Positions 7,801 through 13,434 of a stretch of DNA of 18,052 nucleotides are shown here, one piece after another. Location of the stretch: NCBI GenBank assembly GCA_028708195.1, contig JAQVZK010000008.1, forward strand, positions 1 to 18,052, written 5' to 3'. Each line of letters starts with the position of its first letter. Position 1 is the stretch's first letter. The translations under genes and the position numbers were made by a program. Below the pieces are notes generated by a model, which saw only the letters and a program-made list of their open reading frames with translations, was not told the DNA's origin and made no database searches. This DNA is from Desulfovibrio sp. (lineage in GTDB: Bacteria > Desulfobacterota > Desulfovibrionia > Desulfovibrionales > Desulfovibrionaceae).

Positions 7801-10333
7801 TGACCCCGACATTGCCATTGTTTCAACCGGCCCTGCAGACAACCTCACCTACACCGTAGCCAATGCAGACGGCAGCGGCGAAGGCTCTATGATCGTTGGC
7901 AAGTACGGCGTTCTGGTTATGGGCGCTGACGGCAGCTACTACTTCAAACTGAACAACTCGCACCCGGATGTTCAGGCGCTGAACGGTGCTGACCCCAACG
8001 ATCCTTCTTCCAGGCCTGAATCCATTGATGAAAAGTACCGGGTGATAGTACGGGACGGCAAGGGCGGCGTTGACTATAAGGAAATCACGGTTGTTATCGA
8101 AGGTTCTGACGACGTGCCCACGCTTTACCTCTATGGTGCCAACGCAGCGCTTGAAGCAACGGGCCCCGCAGGCGCTGGCGCGCTGCTTGTGGTCAAGGAT
8201 AAACAGGGTGGAACCGAAGCCGACTATACAGTGCATGGCAAGGCTCAAGGCTATGACACTGACCAGGCTGACTACGATACCCTGACATACAGCATCAAGG
8301 ATAATGGCAGCAACGTTGCCAGTGTTGATATCCACGCAATCAAGACCGCCACCGGTTGGGAGATCACCTCAGGTTTGACCCCTGGTGCCGTGCATATGGG
8401 CACCCTGAGCATCAACGGCTCCACAGGCTTGTACACTTTCAAGGGCGATCCCAAGGGTGTTGCCAATCTTGGCCTTGGTGAAGAAATCAACATCCCCGGC
8501 ACCATTGTGGTTTATGATTCGCACGGCAATGAAGCCTCTGCCGACATGAACATCAACATCATGGGCACCAATACCGCGCCCATCATTGTTTCCACTGGCG
8601 ATAAAACTCCTGACTACAGCACTGTGCCGCTGGATAAGAATGAATTTGATATCGCGCAGAGCAGTAGCGGCACGTATGCACCCCTTACTGGCGAGATTGT
8701 CACTGAAGACGCTGATGGCGATGAAACAATTGTCTATATCCGAACGACAGATCCCATCCTTGGCGAACGCAATGTAACAGAGCTGACCGGTAAATATGGC
8801 AAGCTGATACTCACAGTTGGCGACGATGGCAAAACCCACTACGAGTATATTGTTACCAACTCCGGCAGCATCAGAGCATTGGGTGAAGGCGAAACAGATA
8901 AGGATATCTTCAACCTTATTGTGCGTGACCCCTATGGAGCCGAAGGATCTGGAAGTCTGGTCATCGACATTATTGGTGCCAATGATGCTCCCAAGATATC
9001 CATTGACGAGAGCGCCCGCACCATAGCTGTCACCGATCCGGACAAGAACGATTCGCATACACTCACCATTGTTGTTGATGGAACAGATTATGCCCTTACC
9101 GTAGACCCGCTTGATCCTACGCTTTTTTCATGCGATTTGCCCGACGGCACGCTGACCCTGCGTTATGAAAAAATGCCTAACGGTGAAAAGCAGTGGACAT
9201 ACAGCTTTGAACCTGATGCTTCACTGGCAAGCGGTCTTCCTTCCAACAAATACAATGAGTTTGACTTCTCGGTTAAGGTAGAAGATCAACATGGGGCAAG
9301 GGATGCATCCGGTGATGCGACAGTTCGCTACTACGGCACAAACCATGCGCCGGTTGGCCAGCATGTAGCCCTGACCGCGATTCTTAGCGGCGTAATCCCT
9401 GCGGAGAGCGAATTTTCCTTTGGCGACAATCCTCTTGCCTTGCTGGATCAGGATGGTGACCACCTCAACTATACGTTCACCGACAGCACAGGCGCCGATG
9501 TTGCTGTTTCTGGCACAGCAACGACCATCGCCGGTGAATTTGGCACCCTTGAAATCATCACCAACACCAGTGGCGACGGGTATGTGTACAATTACACCAC
9601 GACCACCGATATGACCGCCATGAAAAAACTGGCGCAAATGTACGCCAATGGCGAAGAGTTGAAAGACGAGTTCCTTTACACTGTCAATGACGGAATCTGG
9701 CTGGACAGCGAATCTGGCAAGGTTGAAATCCATCTGGACGTCAACAACCTGCCAAGCGGATCGTTTGGCGATGCCAGCGAAACCAATGCACAGGTGATCT
9801 TTGGCACTGCCGGTGATGATATTCTTCTGGGCGGACTCGGCAATGACATTCTCTCCGGTGGAGAAGGCAATAACAGCCTTCACGGCGGCCTTGGCAACGA
9901 CAGCCTCTTTGGCGGCACCGGCAACGATTACCTGGATGGCGGCACCGGAGCCAACGAACTGTACGGCGGCGCTGGCAACGATGTGCTGGTGTTCAGTGCC
10001 AGCAATACCGCTATGGACGGCGGTGCTGGTATTGACATGATGGTCGGTGCCGACAAAGATTCCCTTGAAAGCCTGTTCTCAAACCCCGCCACCAACACCA
10101 TCAAGAGTATTGAAATATTCGTGATTGATGGTGGCGAAAGCCTGACCAGCCTTGCCAGTCTGAAAACCTACGGCGTACAGTTGAATGGATCTGAAAAAAT
10201 CGAACTGTCCTCTGACTGGGCTGTAAACAACGCCGAAACCCCAAGCAGCATGTCTGGCGACTATGTTGCCTTTACAAGTGACAACATGACCATACTGATC
10301 TCAAAGACTGCCCTTGCCGAGGGCATTATCTGA
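1859..10333 (+). CDS. Giant secreted VCBS-repeat / RTX adhesin (type I secretion substrate)
   Basis: A 2824-aa surface or extracellular adhesin. The ATG has GGAGG 6 nt upstream. It has no Sec signal peptide. Residues 1-75 form a short beta-rich head (FRFDDGASVRIENFY) resembling the prefix domain of Bap/BapA-type adhesins. From about residue 150 to 2500 it is built of VCBS/cadherin-like repeats of 110-310 residues; about 14 junctions carry the G-T/S/A-N/D-D-x-P signature, near residues 285, 479, 650, 827, 974, 1156, 1322, 1514, 1823, 1949, 2082, 2235, 2372 and 2492. Asp-rich DxDxD loops suggest calcium-stiffened rods. A Gly/Pro/Asn linker lies near 1687-1720. Residues 2649-2711 hold seven tandem RTX nonapeptides (GGxGNDxLx), followed by an acidic, small-residue C-terminus ending LISKTALAEGII, typical of an uncleaved type I secretion signal. 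Such proteins mediate biofilm formation and attachment. No ABC transporter, membrane fusion protein or LapD/LapG control genes are adjacent, so its exporter must be elsewhere. Confidence 0.92.
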   Translation: MRIVNITRPTAAQQSLVPAEADARITLNFPANEATLERSGDDLMFRFDDGASVRIENFYTQYNKDTAPEFEVDGQLVNSADFFAAMGPDLMPAAGPSSAATRDNHYNEYSNSALQVGIDHLGALDYGFAMGAVTSEDYYGGPLNQAPILSTNSESITLSLKESGWVKTPSGSFVPEPGVAVVNGSFSVHDPDGDTLSASIVINGASYAINTTGPTTVTTEYGTFVITPSNAGSNVTYNFTYTLNNDDYGATDSLKEGEIHTDKIVVSVTDGINPVKNQPINIVIEGTNDAPDIIRVDDVTLKEDGVFAGSYGEHDTTNALDPAENAVTQAGGTAADQHRTSIEGQIVARDPDHDSVLTYGLTDNTGNELSLGGVVGFVDGIQPVVIMDIETDPANPNITIYHTVYGDLSLDTSTGQYQFTLVDTEAGGKTNALSEGQKVHLQFKPSVEDEHGLHDFDVNHLRNGSTPVDGDNTIDVNILGTNDRPVFSDDAAHWNNAQLLPDKQGVDHESIKESGAPNDNSGVNDNVSVSGTITATDYDNDAVLRYGFKIATPSGQQMVNTLYVVSDGADGYVLLTEADFLALGTTDYYGKLEITDNSAFNSGTYTFTLKNSSECVQAMDEGDTLLVELEVVVKDEYGAWSDIPLELQIVGANDAPFFTEGSQGTVKESGVYAPDNSALFPNLVENTLTTDVGNGDLATDASRNEQHKLTLTGQVKADDVDLDDKGNLTFGMSNSLGITFDAAPDGSTTVYYLANGSVTDQTPGNNDYYGTLTMNADGTYTFVLNNATGSPADKMSEGEQKVITFSPSVSDGQATSVGGGEIVVTIIGSNDIPDLSIAHDNTSLTGDVGGIFNDNKTVQQATGKLTVSDMDTLDMTQGHDIKAESTNTGDQGVDLASSSSDNTIKINGEYGNLYITRTSSGSDHTDDTYTYRYVIDPIRAAAVGKNEVGKEDFTVTIRDQFGAYDEKQLVFEVIGSDDPTNIGLSNGRALVVESGVTPAGQIRVTATQDAVYKAQYQNEENGQPETKGDLYAHDVDKSDQAALNNPGVDANMHYVIVDNNGTLHDVNKLMSGQSSIEIQLKYGKLIIERTKADGETDDSAPFKYTYELDNDNHDVQELNFNEKLDDNFVVQVYETDGSNEITGTPVSQVPTGVIVQGTNDRPIIDISTLDLSMEEHYGNNTGSQFDSGGRVLKGQIAITDYEDAGTYDDASNTWQSEYVNSGAGFTFSLVNLLPGKSVDNADLRGDDLSDEANFDLKSDAFVLQGKYGVLEIDPQTGEFTYTRTNDLTWLNNGESTEDTFYVRVKDPNGAYSEVKPIVITINGNDDPGVLTGNHADMKEDGVDGSDLPGETHYLHYDGTSNDHGHTEHLGANHPNNGNPASFVVNGQLGVRDPDTSDSPASGSGASDAYTYGNPTTTVPGGATDDGADIGKVSEATANSNGSFEYTIHGYGTLTLWPDGKYTFEPLMDGDDLAAPINNLAVGESVVITVPVTVTGSGVNHTGETTKGNLVVIINGTNDAPIVTSETQGSVEVTYTNQLTKEELTSKLTLDQRNGEAVVVDSDEMAHWDAAKGGNITVNGSLNSEKIIKDVDHGDQSGLTFFTVDGTATTGEAQGNLVQQIEGKYGTLIIQRDGSYQYLLDKSGTAYKDMIAAKPEGIEEEIFNIYVRDPHNATSEEPIKLVIKVAAPDADHGGGDPGNPDPNPTNPGSGGNQPGKGIDDQHSLVKEDVNYTATGKVGGDNYYDSALKLTGYTSSAGDASLHNSDNVIVTKYGTISLMPDGSYTYTLNNDHPDVQKLREDDEIKQKFTFTDKDGTSKVVEIIIQGTNDLPFVVSSSDGSLTQQSGGTWVSVSATGSFEAKDLDDGERENLVLKGSNVTSTGPDTYTVQGQYGVYTITKTVLNGNSHFEYTYDLNSAYYTPNFGGQVSDPVTVDISDGKSSIQHTVNVEISAQNDNPIISKAKDLTVSEDNKSISDTTKVEATDPDIAIVSTGPADNLTYTVANADGSGEGSMIVGKYGVLVMGADGSYYFKLNNSHPDVQALNGADPNDPSSRPESIDEKYRVIVRDGKGGVDYKEITVVIEGSDDVPTLYLYGANAALEATGPAGAGALLVVKDKQGGTEADYTVHGKAQGYDTDQADYDTLTYSIKDNGSNVASVDIHAIKTATGWEITSGLTPGAVHMGTLSINGSTGLYTFKGDPKGVANLGLGEEINIPGTIVVYDSHGNEASADMNINIMGTNTAPIIVSTGDKTPDYSTVPLDKNEFDIAQSSSGTYAPLTGEIVTEDADGDETIVYIRTTDPILGERNVTELTGKYGKLILTVGDDGKTHYEYIVTNSGSIRALGEGETDKDIFNLIVRDPYGAEGSGSLVIDIIGANDAPKISIDESARTIAVTDPDKNDSHTLTIVVDGTDYALTVDPLDPTLFSCDLPDGTLTLRYEKMPNGEKQWTYSFEPDASLASGLPSNKYNEFDFSVKVEDQHGARDASGDATVRYYGTNHAPVGQHVALTAILSGVIPAESEFSFGDNPLALLDQDGDHLNYTFTDSTGADVAVSGTATTIAGEFGTLEIITNTSGDGYVYNYTTTTDMTAMKKLAQMYANGEELKDEFLYTVNDGIWLDSESGKVEIHLDVNNLPSGSFGDASETNAQVIFGTAGDDILLGGLGNDILSGGEGNNSLHGGLGNDSLFGGTGNDYLDGGTGANELYGGAGNDVLVFSASNTAMDGGAGIDMMVGADKDSLESLFSNPATNTIKSIEIFVIDGGESLTSLASLKTYGVQLNGSEKIELSSDWAVNNAETPSSMSGDYVAFTSDNMTILISKTALAEGII
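2280..9370 (+). repeat. Array of about 14 degenerate VCBS-type coding repeats
   Basis: The repeats are visible as protein motifs rather than as identical DNA: each unit has a YGxLxxxxDGxYxYxLxN core (for example KYGTISLMPDGSYTYTLNN at about 7168-7220) and closes with V-x-I-x-GTNDAP-like residues. The low DNA identity between units suggests an old array rather than recent duplication. Confidence 0.85.
9803..9991 (+). repeat. Seven tandem RTX nonapeptide coding repeats
   Basis: Consecutive 27-bp units encode GTAGDDILL, GGLGNDILS, GGEGNNSLH, GGLGNDSLF, GGTGNDYLD, GGTGANELY and GGAGNDVLV. These form a calcium-binding beta-roll that folds outside the cell after type I export. Confidence 0.9.
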
Positions 10334-10355
10334 TCAGCTAAGGCTATTCTAGCCA

Positions 10356-10402
10356 TATAAACGAGCGGGCCGTCATTTTTAATGGCGGCCCGCTCGTTTA
10401 TA
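10356..10402. terminator. Strong inverted-repeat terminator behind the adhesin gene
   Basis: Two arms of about 21 bp (TATAAACGAGCGGGCCGTCA and its near-perfect complement at 10381-10402) flank a T-rich loop. The arms have A/T-rich ends, so the element may act in both directions. It starts 22 nt after the adhesin stop codon. Confidence 0.85.
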
Positions 10403-10451
10403 TACCAGCCCCCCAGCGCCTCTTTCTTATAAATCTGCGCCACATGCCGCC

Positions 10452-10480
10452 TTGACCTTACGCCCCGCGCGGCTTATATT
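10452..10480 (+). promoter_or_regulatory. Promoter of tatA and the ACT gene
   Basis: TTGACC (10452-10457), a 17-bp spacer and TATATT (10475-10480) make a near-consensus sigma-70 promoter. Transcription would begin near 10487, downstream of the more distal ATG at 10484, which supports the ATG at 10532 as the tatA start. Confidence 0.7.
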
Positions 10481-10531
10481 CCAATGTGTAATATGGCTTT
10501 TCTGTCCAACCCAGTAACGGAGGCTTGCCGC

Positions 10532-10738
10532 ATGTTCGGCATTGGCATGCAAGAATTATTGCTCATATTGGTGGTTGTTCTACTGCTTTTCGGAGCGAAA
10601 AAACTGCCAGAAATCGGCGGAGGGCTCGGCAGGGCCATTCGCAACTTTAAACGTGCCTCTTCAGAGCCTGATGAAATCGACATCACGCCCAAGGATAAAA
10701 AGCCTTCTTCCACTGATGACCCAAATCATAAAGCCTGA
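10532..10738 (+). CDS. tatA: Sec-independent protein translocase subunit TatA/TatE
   Basis: A 68-aa TatA-family subunit of the twin-arginine pathway, which moves folded, often cofactor-containing proteins across the inner membrane. The start at 10532 was chosen because CGGAGG sits 8 nt upstream and because TatA proteins begin just before the membrane helix ([20 protein letters not shown]). The layout is textbook: a short periplasmic N-terminus, one transmembrane helix (about residues 7-20), the FGxKKLPEIGxGLG hinge, then an amphipathic helix (RAIRNFKRA) and a charged, disordered tail. An in-frame ATG at 10484 would add 16 residues but lies ahead of the predicted transcription start. No tatB or tatC is adjacent. 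The gene is 26 bp upstream of the ACT gene and probably shares its transcript. Confidence 0.95.
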   Translation: MFGIGMQELLLILVVVLLLFGAKKLPEIGGGLGRAIRNFKRASSEPDEIDITPKDKKPSSTDDPNHKA

Positions 10739-10764
10739 ACTGCGCCGGACGTGAGGATTCTATC

Positions 10765-11193
10765 ATGAAAGCAGAGCAACTATCCGTTTTTTTGGAAAAC
10801 AGGGCCGGACGTCTGGCAGAAGTAACCCGCACACTTGCTGAAGCGGGCGTCAATATTCGCGCACTGTCACTGGCCGACACTTCTGACTTTGGCATCCTGC
10901 GCATGATCGTCTGCGATCATGAAAAAGCCAAGACTGTTCTTAAAGAAAAAGGCTTTACCCTGGGACGTACCAGTGTTGTGGCTGTAGAAGTCAATGACAA
11001 CCCCGGCGGGCTTGACGCAGTGCTGCAACTGGTTTCACGCAACGGCATCAATGTGGAATATATGTACGCCTTTGTGCAGCGTGAAGGTGAAAGCGCGGTC
11101 ATGATTTTTCGCTTTGACAAGGTTGATCAGGCTGTTGAAGTTCTTCAGGCCAACAACTTTACCATTATTCCTGCTAACCGCCTCTGTTCCTAG
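10765..11193 (+). CDS. Double ACT-domain amino-acid-binding protein
   Basis: A 142-aa protein made of two ACT domains: residues 1-70 ([20 protein letters not shown] and following, ending in the VAVEV strand region) and 71-142 ([26 protein letters not shown] and following). ACT modules bind amino acids or other small ligands and usually regulate metabolic enzymes; stand-alone tandem-ACT proteins of this length are often found near phenylacetate-CoA ligase-like genes in anaerobes, but none is in this window, so the ligand and partner remain unknown. It is cytoplasmic, without signal or membrane segments. The ATG has TGAGGA about 9 nt upstream and follows tatA closely; a strong terminator ends the unit. 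Confidence 0.9.
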   Translation: MKAEQLSVFLENRAGRLAEVTRTLAEAGVNIRALSLADTSDFGILRMIVCDHEKAKTVLKEKGFTLGRTSVVAVEVNDNPGGLDAVLQLVSRNGINVEYMYAFVQREGESAVMIFRFDKVDQAVEVLQANNFTIIPANRLCS

Positions 11194-11197
11194 AACA

Positions 11198-11237
11198 GAC
11201 ACCTTTGAAATGCCTTACATTTCAAAGGTGTCATTTT
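11198..11237 (+). terminator. Rho-independent terminator of the tatA-ACT unit
   Basis: A perfect 14-bp stem, GACACCTTTGAAAT with its exact complement at 11219-11232, closes a 7-nt loop and is followed by ATTTTG. It starts 5 nt after the ACT gene stop codon. Confidence 0.9.
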
Positions 11238-11238
11238 G

Positions 11239-11557
11239 CCCCAAATGCGATTTTGGCAGAATCTACGAACGCCTGTCAGAGCAGATAAACGCGTGCTAAA
11301 CAACGTAGCAAGGCAACCCCGCATTATATAGCAGCCTCTGTTCAAAAAAGTGGCCGCATAGAAGGCAACGCCCAAATTATTCAGGATAAAACAGGCATTG
11401 TTTTGGACGCCTATTTTTCAGGGCTTAACATTGAATTGAAGGGTAACACGCTGCAAATCCAGCTTTTCGGGGCATTTTTGTCACCTCTACACAGGGGCGG
11501 ATGTGCTGGGTGCAAAGAACTTATGTAGTTAACGGGCAATTAATCTCACGCATGTTC
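11239..11557. other. Intergenic stretch without recognisable genes
   Basis: No frame with a credible ribosome binding site was found between the ACT-gene terminator and the tRNA-Leu promoter; the longest candidate is about 28 codons and lacks one. No clear repeat was seen either. Confidence 0.5.
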
Positions 11558-11586
11558 TTGACTTATCCCCATCCCTTACGCTAAAA
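11558..11586 (+). promoter_or_regulatory. Candidate promoter of tRNA-Leu
   Basis: TTGACT (11558-11563), a 17-bp spacer and CTAAAA (11581-11586) lie about 50 nt upstream of the tRNA 5' end. The -35 is good and the -10 weak. Confidence 0.5.
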
Positions 11587-11634
11587 AAGCTCTTCGCACA
11601 TCTGGGCTCGCATAAAAACCGAAGCACAGTGTAC

Positions 11635-11721
11635 GCCGGGATGGTGGAATTGGTAGACGCAGCGGACTCAAAATCCGCCGGGGGCAACCCCTTGCGAGTT
11701 CAAGTCTCGCTCCCGGTACCA
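11635..11721 (+). tRNA. tRNA-Leu, anticodon CAA
   Basis: An 87-nt class II tRNA. The acceptor strands GCCGGGA and TCCCGGT pair (with one G-U), the D-arm contains TGGTAGACGCA, and the anticodon stem GCGGA/TCCGC encloses CTCAAAA with anticodon CAA. A long variable arm (about CGGGGGCAACCCCTTG) and the T-arm with GTTCAAGTC follow, and CCA is encoded at 11719-11721. It is the last host-like gene; the sequence behind it changes composition and gene content, so its 3' end is the likely attachment site of the element to the right. Confidence 0.97.
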
Positions 11722-11730
11722 AGTAAAATC

Positions 11731-11776
11731 AAGGGCTTGTGAAGATGGCTTAAGGCCGCTCACAAACCCTTTTTTC
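11731..11776 (+). terminator. Terminator directly behind tRNA-Leu
   Basis: AAGGGCTTGTGA pairs, with one mismatch, with TCACAAACCCTT, and a T6 run follows. If the element inserted in the tRNA 3' end, this terminator belongs to the element rather than to the original locus. Confidence 0.8.
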
Positions 11777-11790
11777 TTATCTACTGCCGT

Positions 11791-11811
11791 TTATCCCGCT
11801 CTTATCCCGCT
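11791..11811 (+). repeat. Two tandem copies of TTATCCCGCT next to the tRNA
   Basis: TTATCCCGCT occurs at 11791-11800 and again at 11802-11811, an 11-bp period. Short direct repeats 70-90 bp inside an integrated element are often arm-type sites of tyrosine integrases; that role here is inference only. Confidence 0.6.
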
Positions 11812-11828
11812 AGATATTACCGTTAAGA

Positions 11829-11867
11829 CATGTCGACCAAAAAAACCATTTTTTTTTGGTTGACATG
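11829..11867. repeat. 17-bp inverted repeat overlapping a consensus -35 box
   Basis: CATGTCGACC plus seven A pairs with T-run plus GGTTGACATG around a 5-nt loop; the only non-Watson-Crick position is a G-U wobble in RNA. The right arm contains TTGACA at 11860-11865, so a protein bound to this palindrome, or a hairpin extruded from it, could control the promoter of the next gene. Confidence 0.8.
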
Positions 11868-11888
11868 GTCGGAGGTGCGAGATAGTTT
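11860..11888 (+). promoter_or_regulatory. Candidate promoter of the zinc-ribbon gene
   Basis: A perfect TTGACA (11860-11865), a 17-bp spacer and TAGTTT (11883-11888) suggest transcription from about 11895. That start leaves about 44 nt ahead of the TTG at 11939 but only 11 nt ahead of the more distal TTG at 11906. Confidence 0.5.
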
Positions 11889-11938
11889 TCTGCAGGCGAT
11901 AGTTTTTGTCTAAACCACATGGTCAAGGGGTGGTTGGG

Positions 11939-12679
11939 TTGAACCAATATCTCATTCATAAATATGCAAATCTTACCATCCCCGTGGAGTCGGATCTAAG
12001 GAAATTTAGCGACTTTGTACTCATGTGGGGTGGAGGACAAGAACGTTTTCGTTCCTCGGGCATCGTGCATAATGTGTTTACCATGACCTTGGATTCAAAA
12101 AGGTACTATGTGTGTTTTTCAGAAGAAGCTAAGCATTTTTTTGAGCTTGAGGTGCATGAACGCATCCGGGCGATCTATGACAGCGAAATTAATGAAGAAT
12201 ACTTGCGCCATATTGAAGAGGATACTGCCCAGTATGGTCAATTCCCTTATTTACTTGAGGGGGATGTTATAACTCCAGACAGTACCATTTTTAAAGAAAT
12301 TTGTGCTCATATCGATGTGCACATCTCCGAAATCAAGAAAGTGCTTGATCTGTGCCAAGATGGCATATTACCACTTTCATATCTACAGAAATGCCTAGAA
12401 AAAGCTTGCGCCTTGAATGTGCTAGTTCTTATCCAAGATGGGTGGAAGCCACGCATTGACATTAATTCAAATACACTGCTTGGCCTCGATTTAGATATAA
12501 CGGACTACATCGATATCGCAGGCCTATTATTGCCTTCCATAACGAAAAATGAAACGATATTGGAGTACACAAAGAAATGTTTGAACTGTGGAACCTACTA
12601 TCAGGCAAAAGGCTCTAAAGCAGTATTTTGTCGTGAGGCATGCCGTTCCAGCTATAGAAGAAGAAAAAAGAAGATGTAA
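11939..12679 (+). CDS. Hypothetical protein with C-terminal zinc ribbon
   Basis: I do not recognise the full-length family. The start is a TTG at 11939 with AAGGGG 8 nt upstream; an upstream in-frame TTG at 11906 would give 257 aa but has a poorer site and lies almost on the predicted transcription start. The 246-aa product has an alpha/beta N-terminal two thirds (residues about 1-205, including SDFVLMWGGG and acidic stretches) and a C-terminal zinc ribbon, C-x2-C-x13-C-x3-C (CLNCGTYYQAKGSKAVFC, REAC), closing in the very basic tail RSSYRRRKKKM. That ending resembles DNA-binding zinc ribbons of small MGE proteins. Its DNA is clearly more AT-rich than the host genes to the left. Position as first gene behind the tRNA and the palindrome at its promoter suggest a regulatory or recombination-linked role, but this is inference. 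Confidence 0.8.
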   Translation: MNQYLIHKYANLTIPVESDLRKFSDFVLMWGGGQERFRSSGIVHNVFTMTLDSKRYYVCFSEEAKHFFELEVHERIRAIYDSEINEEYLRHIEEDTAQYGQFPYLLEGDVITPDSTIFKEICAHIDVHISEIKKVLDLCQDGILPLSYLQKCLEKACALNVLVLIQDGWKPRIDINSNTLLGLDLDITDYIDIAGLLLPSITKNETILEYTKKCLNCGTYYQAKGSKAVFCREACRSSYRRRKKKM

Positions 12680-12682
12680 AAA

Positions 12683-12742
12683 ACCCGGCCTCTCACATAG
12701 GGATAACCGGGCTTGCGCAGGAGAAACCGCGCCAACGGTTTC
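12683..12742 (+). terminator. Two stem-loops behind the zinc-ribbon gene, possible termination region
   Basis: ACCCGG (about 12683) can pair with CCGGGC (about 12707), and GAAACCG (12723-12729) pairs with CGGTTTC (12736-12742). Neither is followed by a T-run, so factor-independent termination is uncertain. Confidence 0.4.
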
Positions 12743-12816
12743 GGCCTGACTGACTAACTAGAACTTCAGTCTGCCATACTCCTCTTTCTTCCGCAAGCCT
12801 TCCCTCAAAATGTGTG

Positions 12817-12844
12817 TTGCCTGACATAGCGGTCATCTTAAAAC
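12817..12844 (+). promoter_or_regulatory. Candidate promoter of the HTH-helicase operon
   Basis: TTGCCT (12817-12822), a 16-bp spacer and TAAAAC (12839-12844) precede the HTH gene. It is only a moderate match; its interest is that the -10 overlaps the left half of the CATCTTAA inverted repeat. Confidence 0.35.
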
Positions 12845-12873
12845 CAGGAAACTGCGCTTAAGATGCAATCTTA
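12834..12873. promoter_or_regulatory. Possible operator: inverted repeat CATCTTAA...TTAAGATG
   Basis: CATCTTAA (12834-12841) and its exact complement TTAAGATG (12858-12865) are spaced 24 bp centre to centre, and a further ATCTTA lies at 12869-12873. The site is 35-65 bp upstream of the HTH gene, a usual place for an operator of the gene's own product or of an element repressor. Confidence 0.5.
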
Positions 12874-12899
12874 GCTCTCGTTCAAAAAAGAGGTGACTC

Positions 12900-13130
12900 A
12901 TGGCGACTACGCTCATTGATCAGTATTCTGCGATATTGCCTGAATCGTTTCCGGGCCCCATGATCGACTATTTGACAAGCAAGGGGTTGCGCTGGCGCAC
13001 AATCCAGAATCGTAGGTCACGCGGCGAGATCCCTGCTCACTGCTTTGTCAAAGTGTCTCCTCGCAAGGTTCTCATTCTGCGTGATGCTTTTTTGGCTTGG
13101 CTCTCCGACGATATGCGTCGCGTCAATTAG
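12900..13130 (+). CDS. Small helix-turn-helix protein, excisionase/AlpA-like
   Basis: A 76-aa protein with AAAGAGGTG 6 nt ahead of its ATG. The core YLTSKGLRWRTIQNRRSRGEIPAHCFVKV looks like a winged helix-turn-helix of the MerR/AlpA/excisionase class, in which a first helix is followed by a recognition helix (TIQNRRSRGEIP) and a short beta hairpin; the remainder (LILRDAFLAWLSDDM) forms the closing helix. Members of this class act as recombination directionality factors or as transcription regulators of integrated elements. It is the first gene of a run with the 65-aa gene and the helicase gene, and the palindrome upstream is a candidate binding site. Without an integrase in view, excisionase versus regulator cannot be decided. 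Confidence 0.75.
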   Translation: MATTLIDQYSAILPESFPGPMIDYLTSKGLRWRTIQNRRSRGEIPAHCFVKVSPRKVLILRDAFLAWLSDDMRRVN

Positions 13131-13186
13131 TAACAAAACCTCCTCGCCTGTGTTTTTCAGGCCGTGGACATAGTAAGGAAACAACG

Positions 13187-13384
13187 ATGGATTGTAATAA
13201 AAATAAAAACGAAGGCATGCCTATAGTGGCTGATGGCGCTGTAGACAGCGTCAGACATGAAATCCCGGGCAATAATAAGGCTCTTTTGGAAGAAACTCTC
13301 CGTGCGTTTAAAGCTGCCGGCTACGAAAACAGGCGCATGACTGTGCATTCCATAATGATTGTTGTGGAGCCGCGTAATTCTTAA
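13187..13384 (+). CDS. Hypothetical 65-aa protein
   Basis: Family not recognised. The ATG at 13187 has TAAGGA about 7 nt upstream; an upstream GTG/ATG-like extension into the preceding gene (frame open from 13097) would overlap the HTH gene and lacks a binding site. The N-terminus (MDCNKNKNEG) is polar and probably disordered, followed by an amphipathic helix (NNKALLEETLRAFKAAGY) and a beta segment (MTVHSIMIVVEP). It has no membrane or signal segment. It lies between the HTH gene (56 bp away) and the helicase gene (50 bp away), all on one strand, so it is likely co-transcribed. Confidence 0.65.
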   Translation: MDCNKNKNEGMPIVADGAVDSVRHEIPGNNKALLEETLRAFKAAGYENRRMTVHSIMIVVEPRNS

Positions 13385-13395
13385 ACATGCTTCAT

Positions 13396-13423
13396 GGTGC
13401 AGGGCTGACTCTAGCCCTGCACC
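13396..13423 (+). promoter_or_regulatory. Perfect 11-bp hairpin abutting the helicase ribosome binding site
   Basis: GGTGCAGGGCT (13396-13406) and AGCCCTGCACC (13413-13423) pair perfectly around a 6-nt loop. The next bases, GGGAGG (13424-13429), are the ribosome binding site of the 878-aa gene. There is no T-run, so a role in translation control or mRNA processing fits better than termination. Confidence 0.75.
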
Positions 13424-13434
13424 GGGAGGACCGT

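Noticed and set aside
10484..10531. A longer N-terminus for TatA from the ATG at 10484
   Set aside because: It would place 16 extra residues before the conserved start of the family, lies ahead of the predicted transcription start and has no binding site, whereas the ATG at 10532 has CGGAGG.
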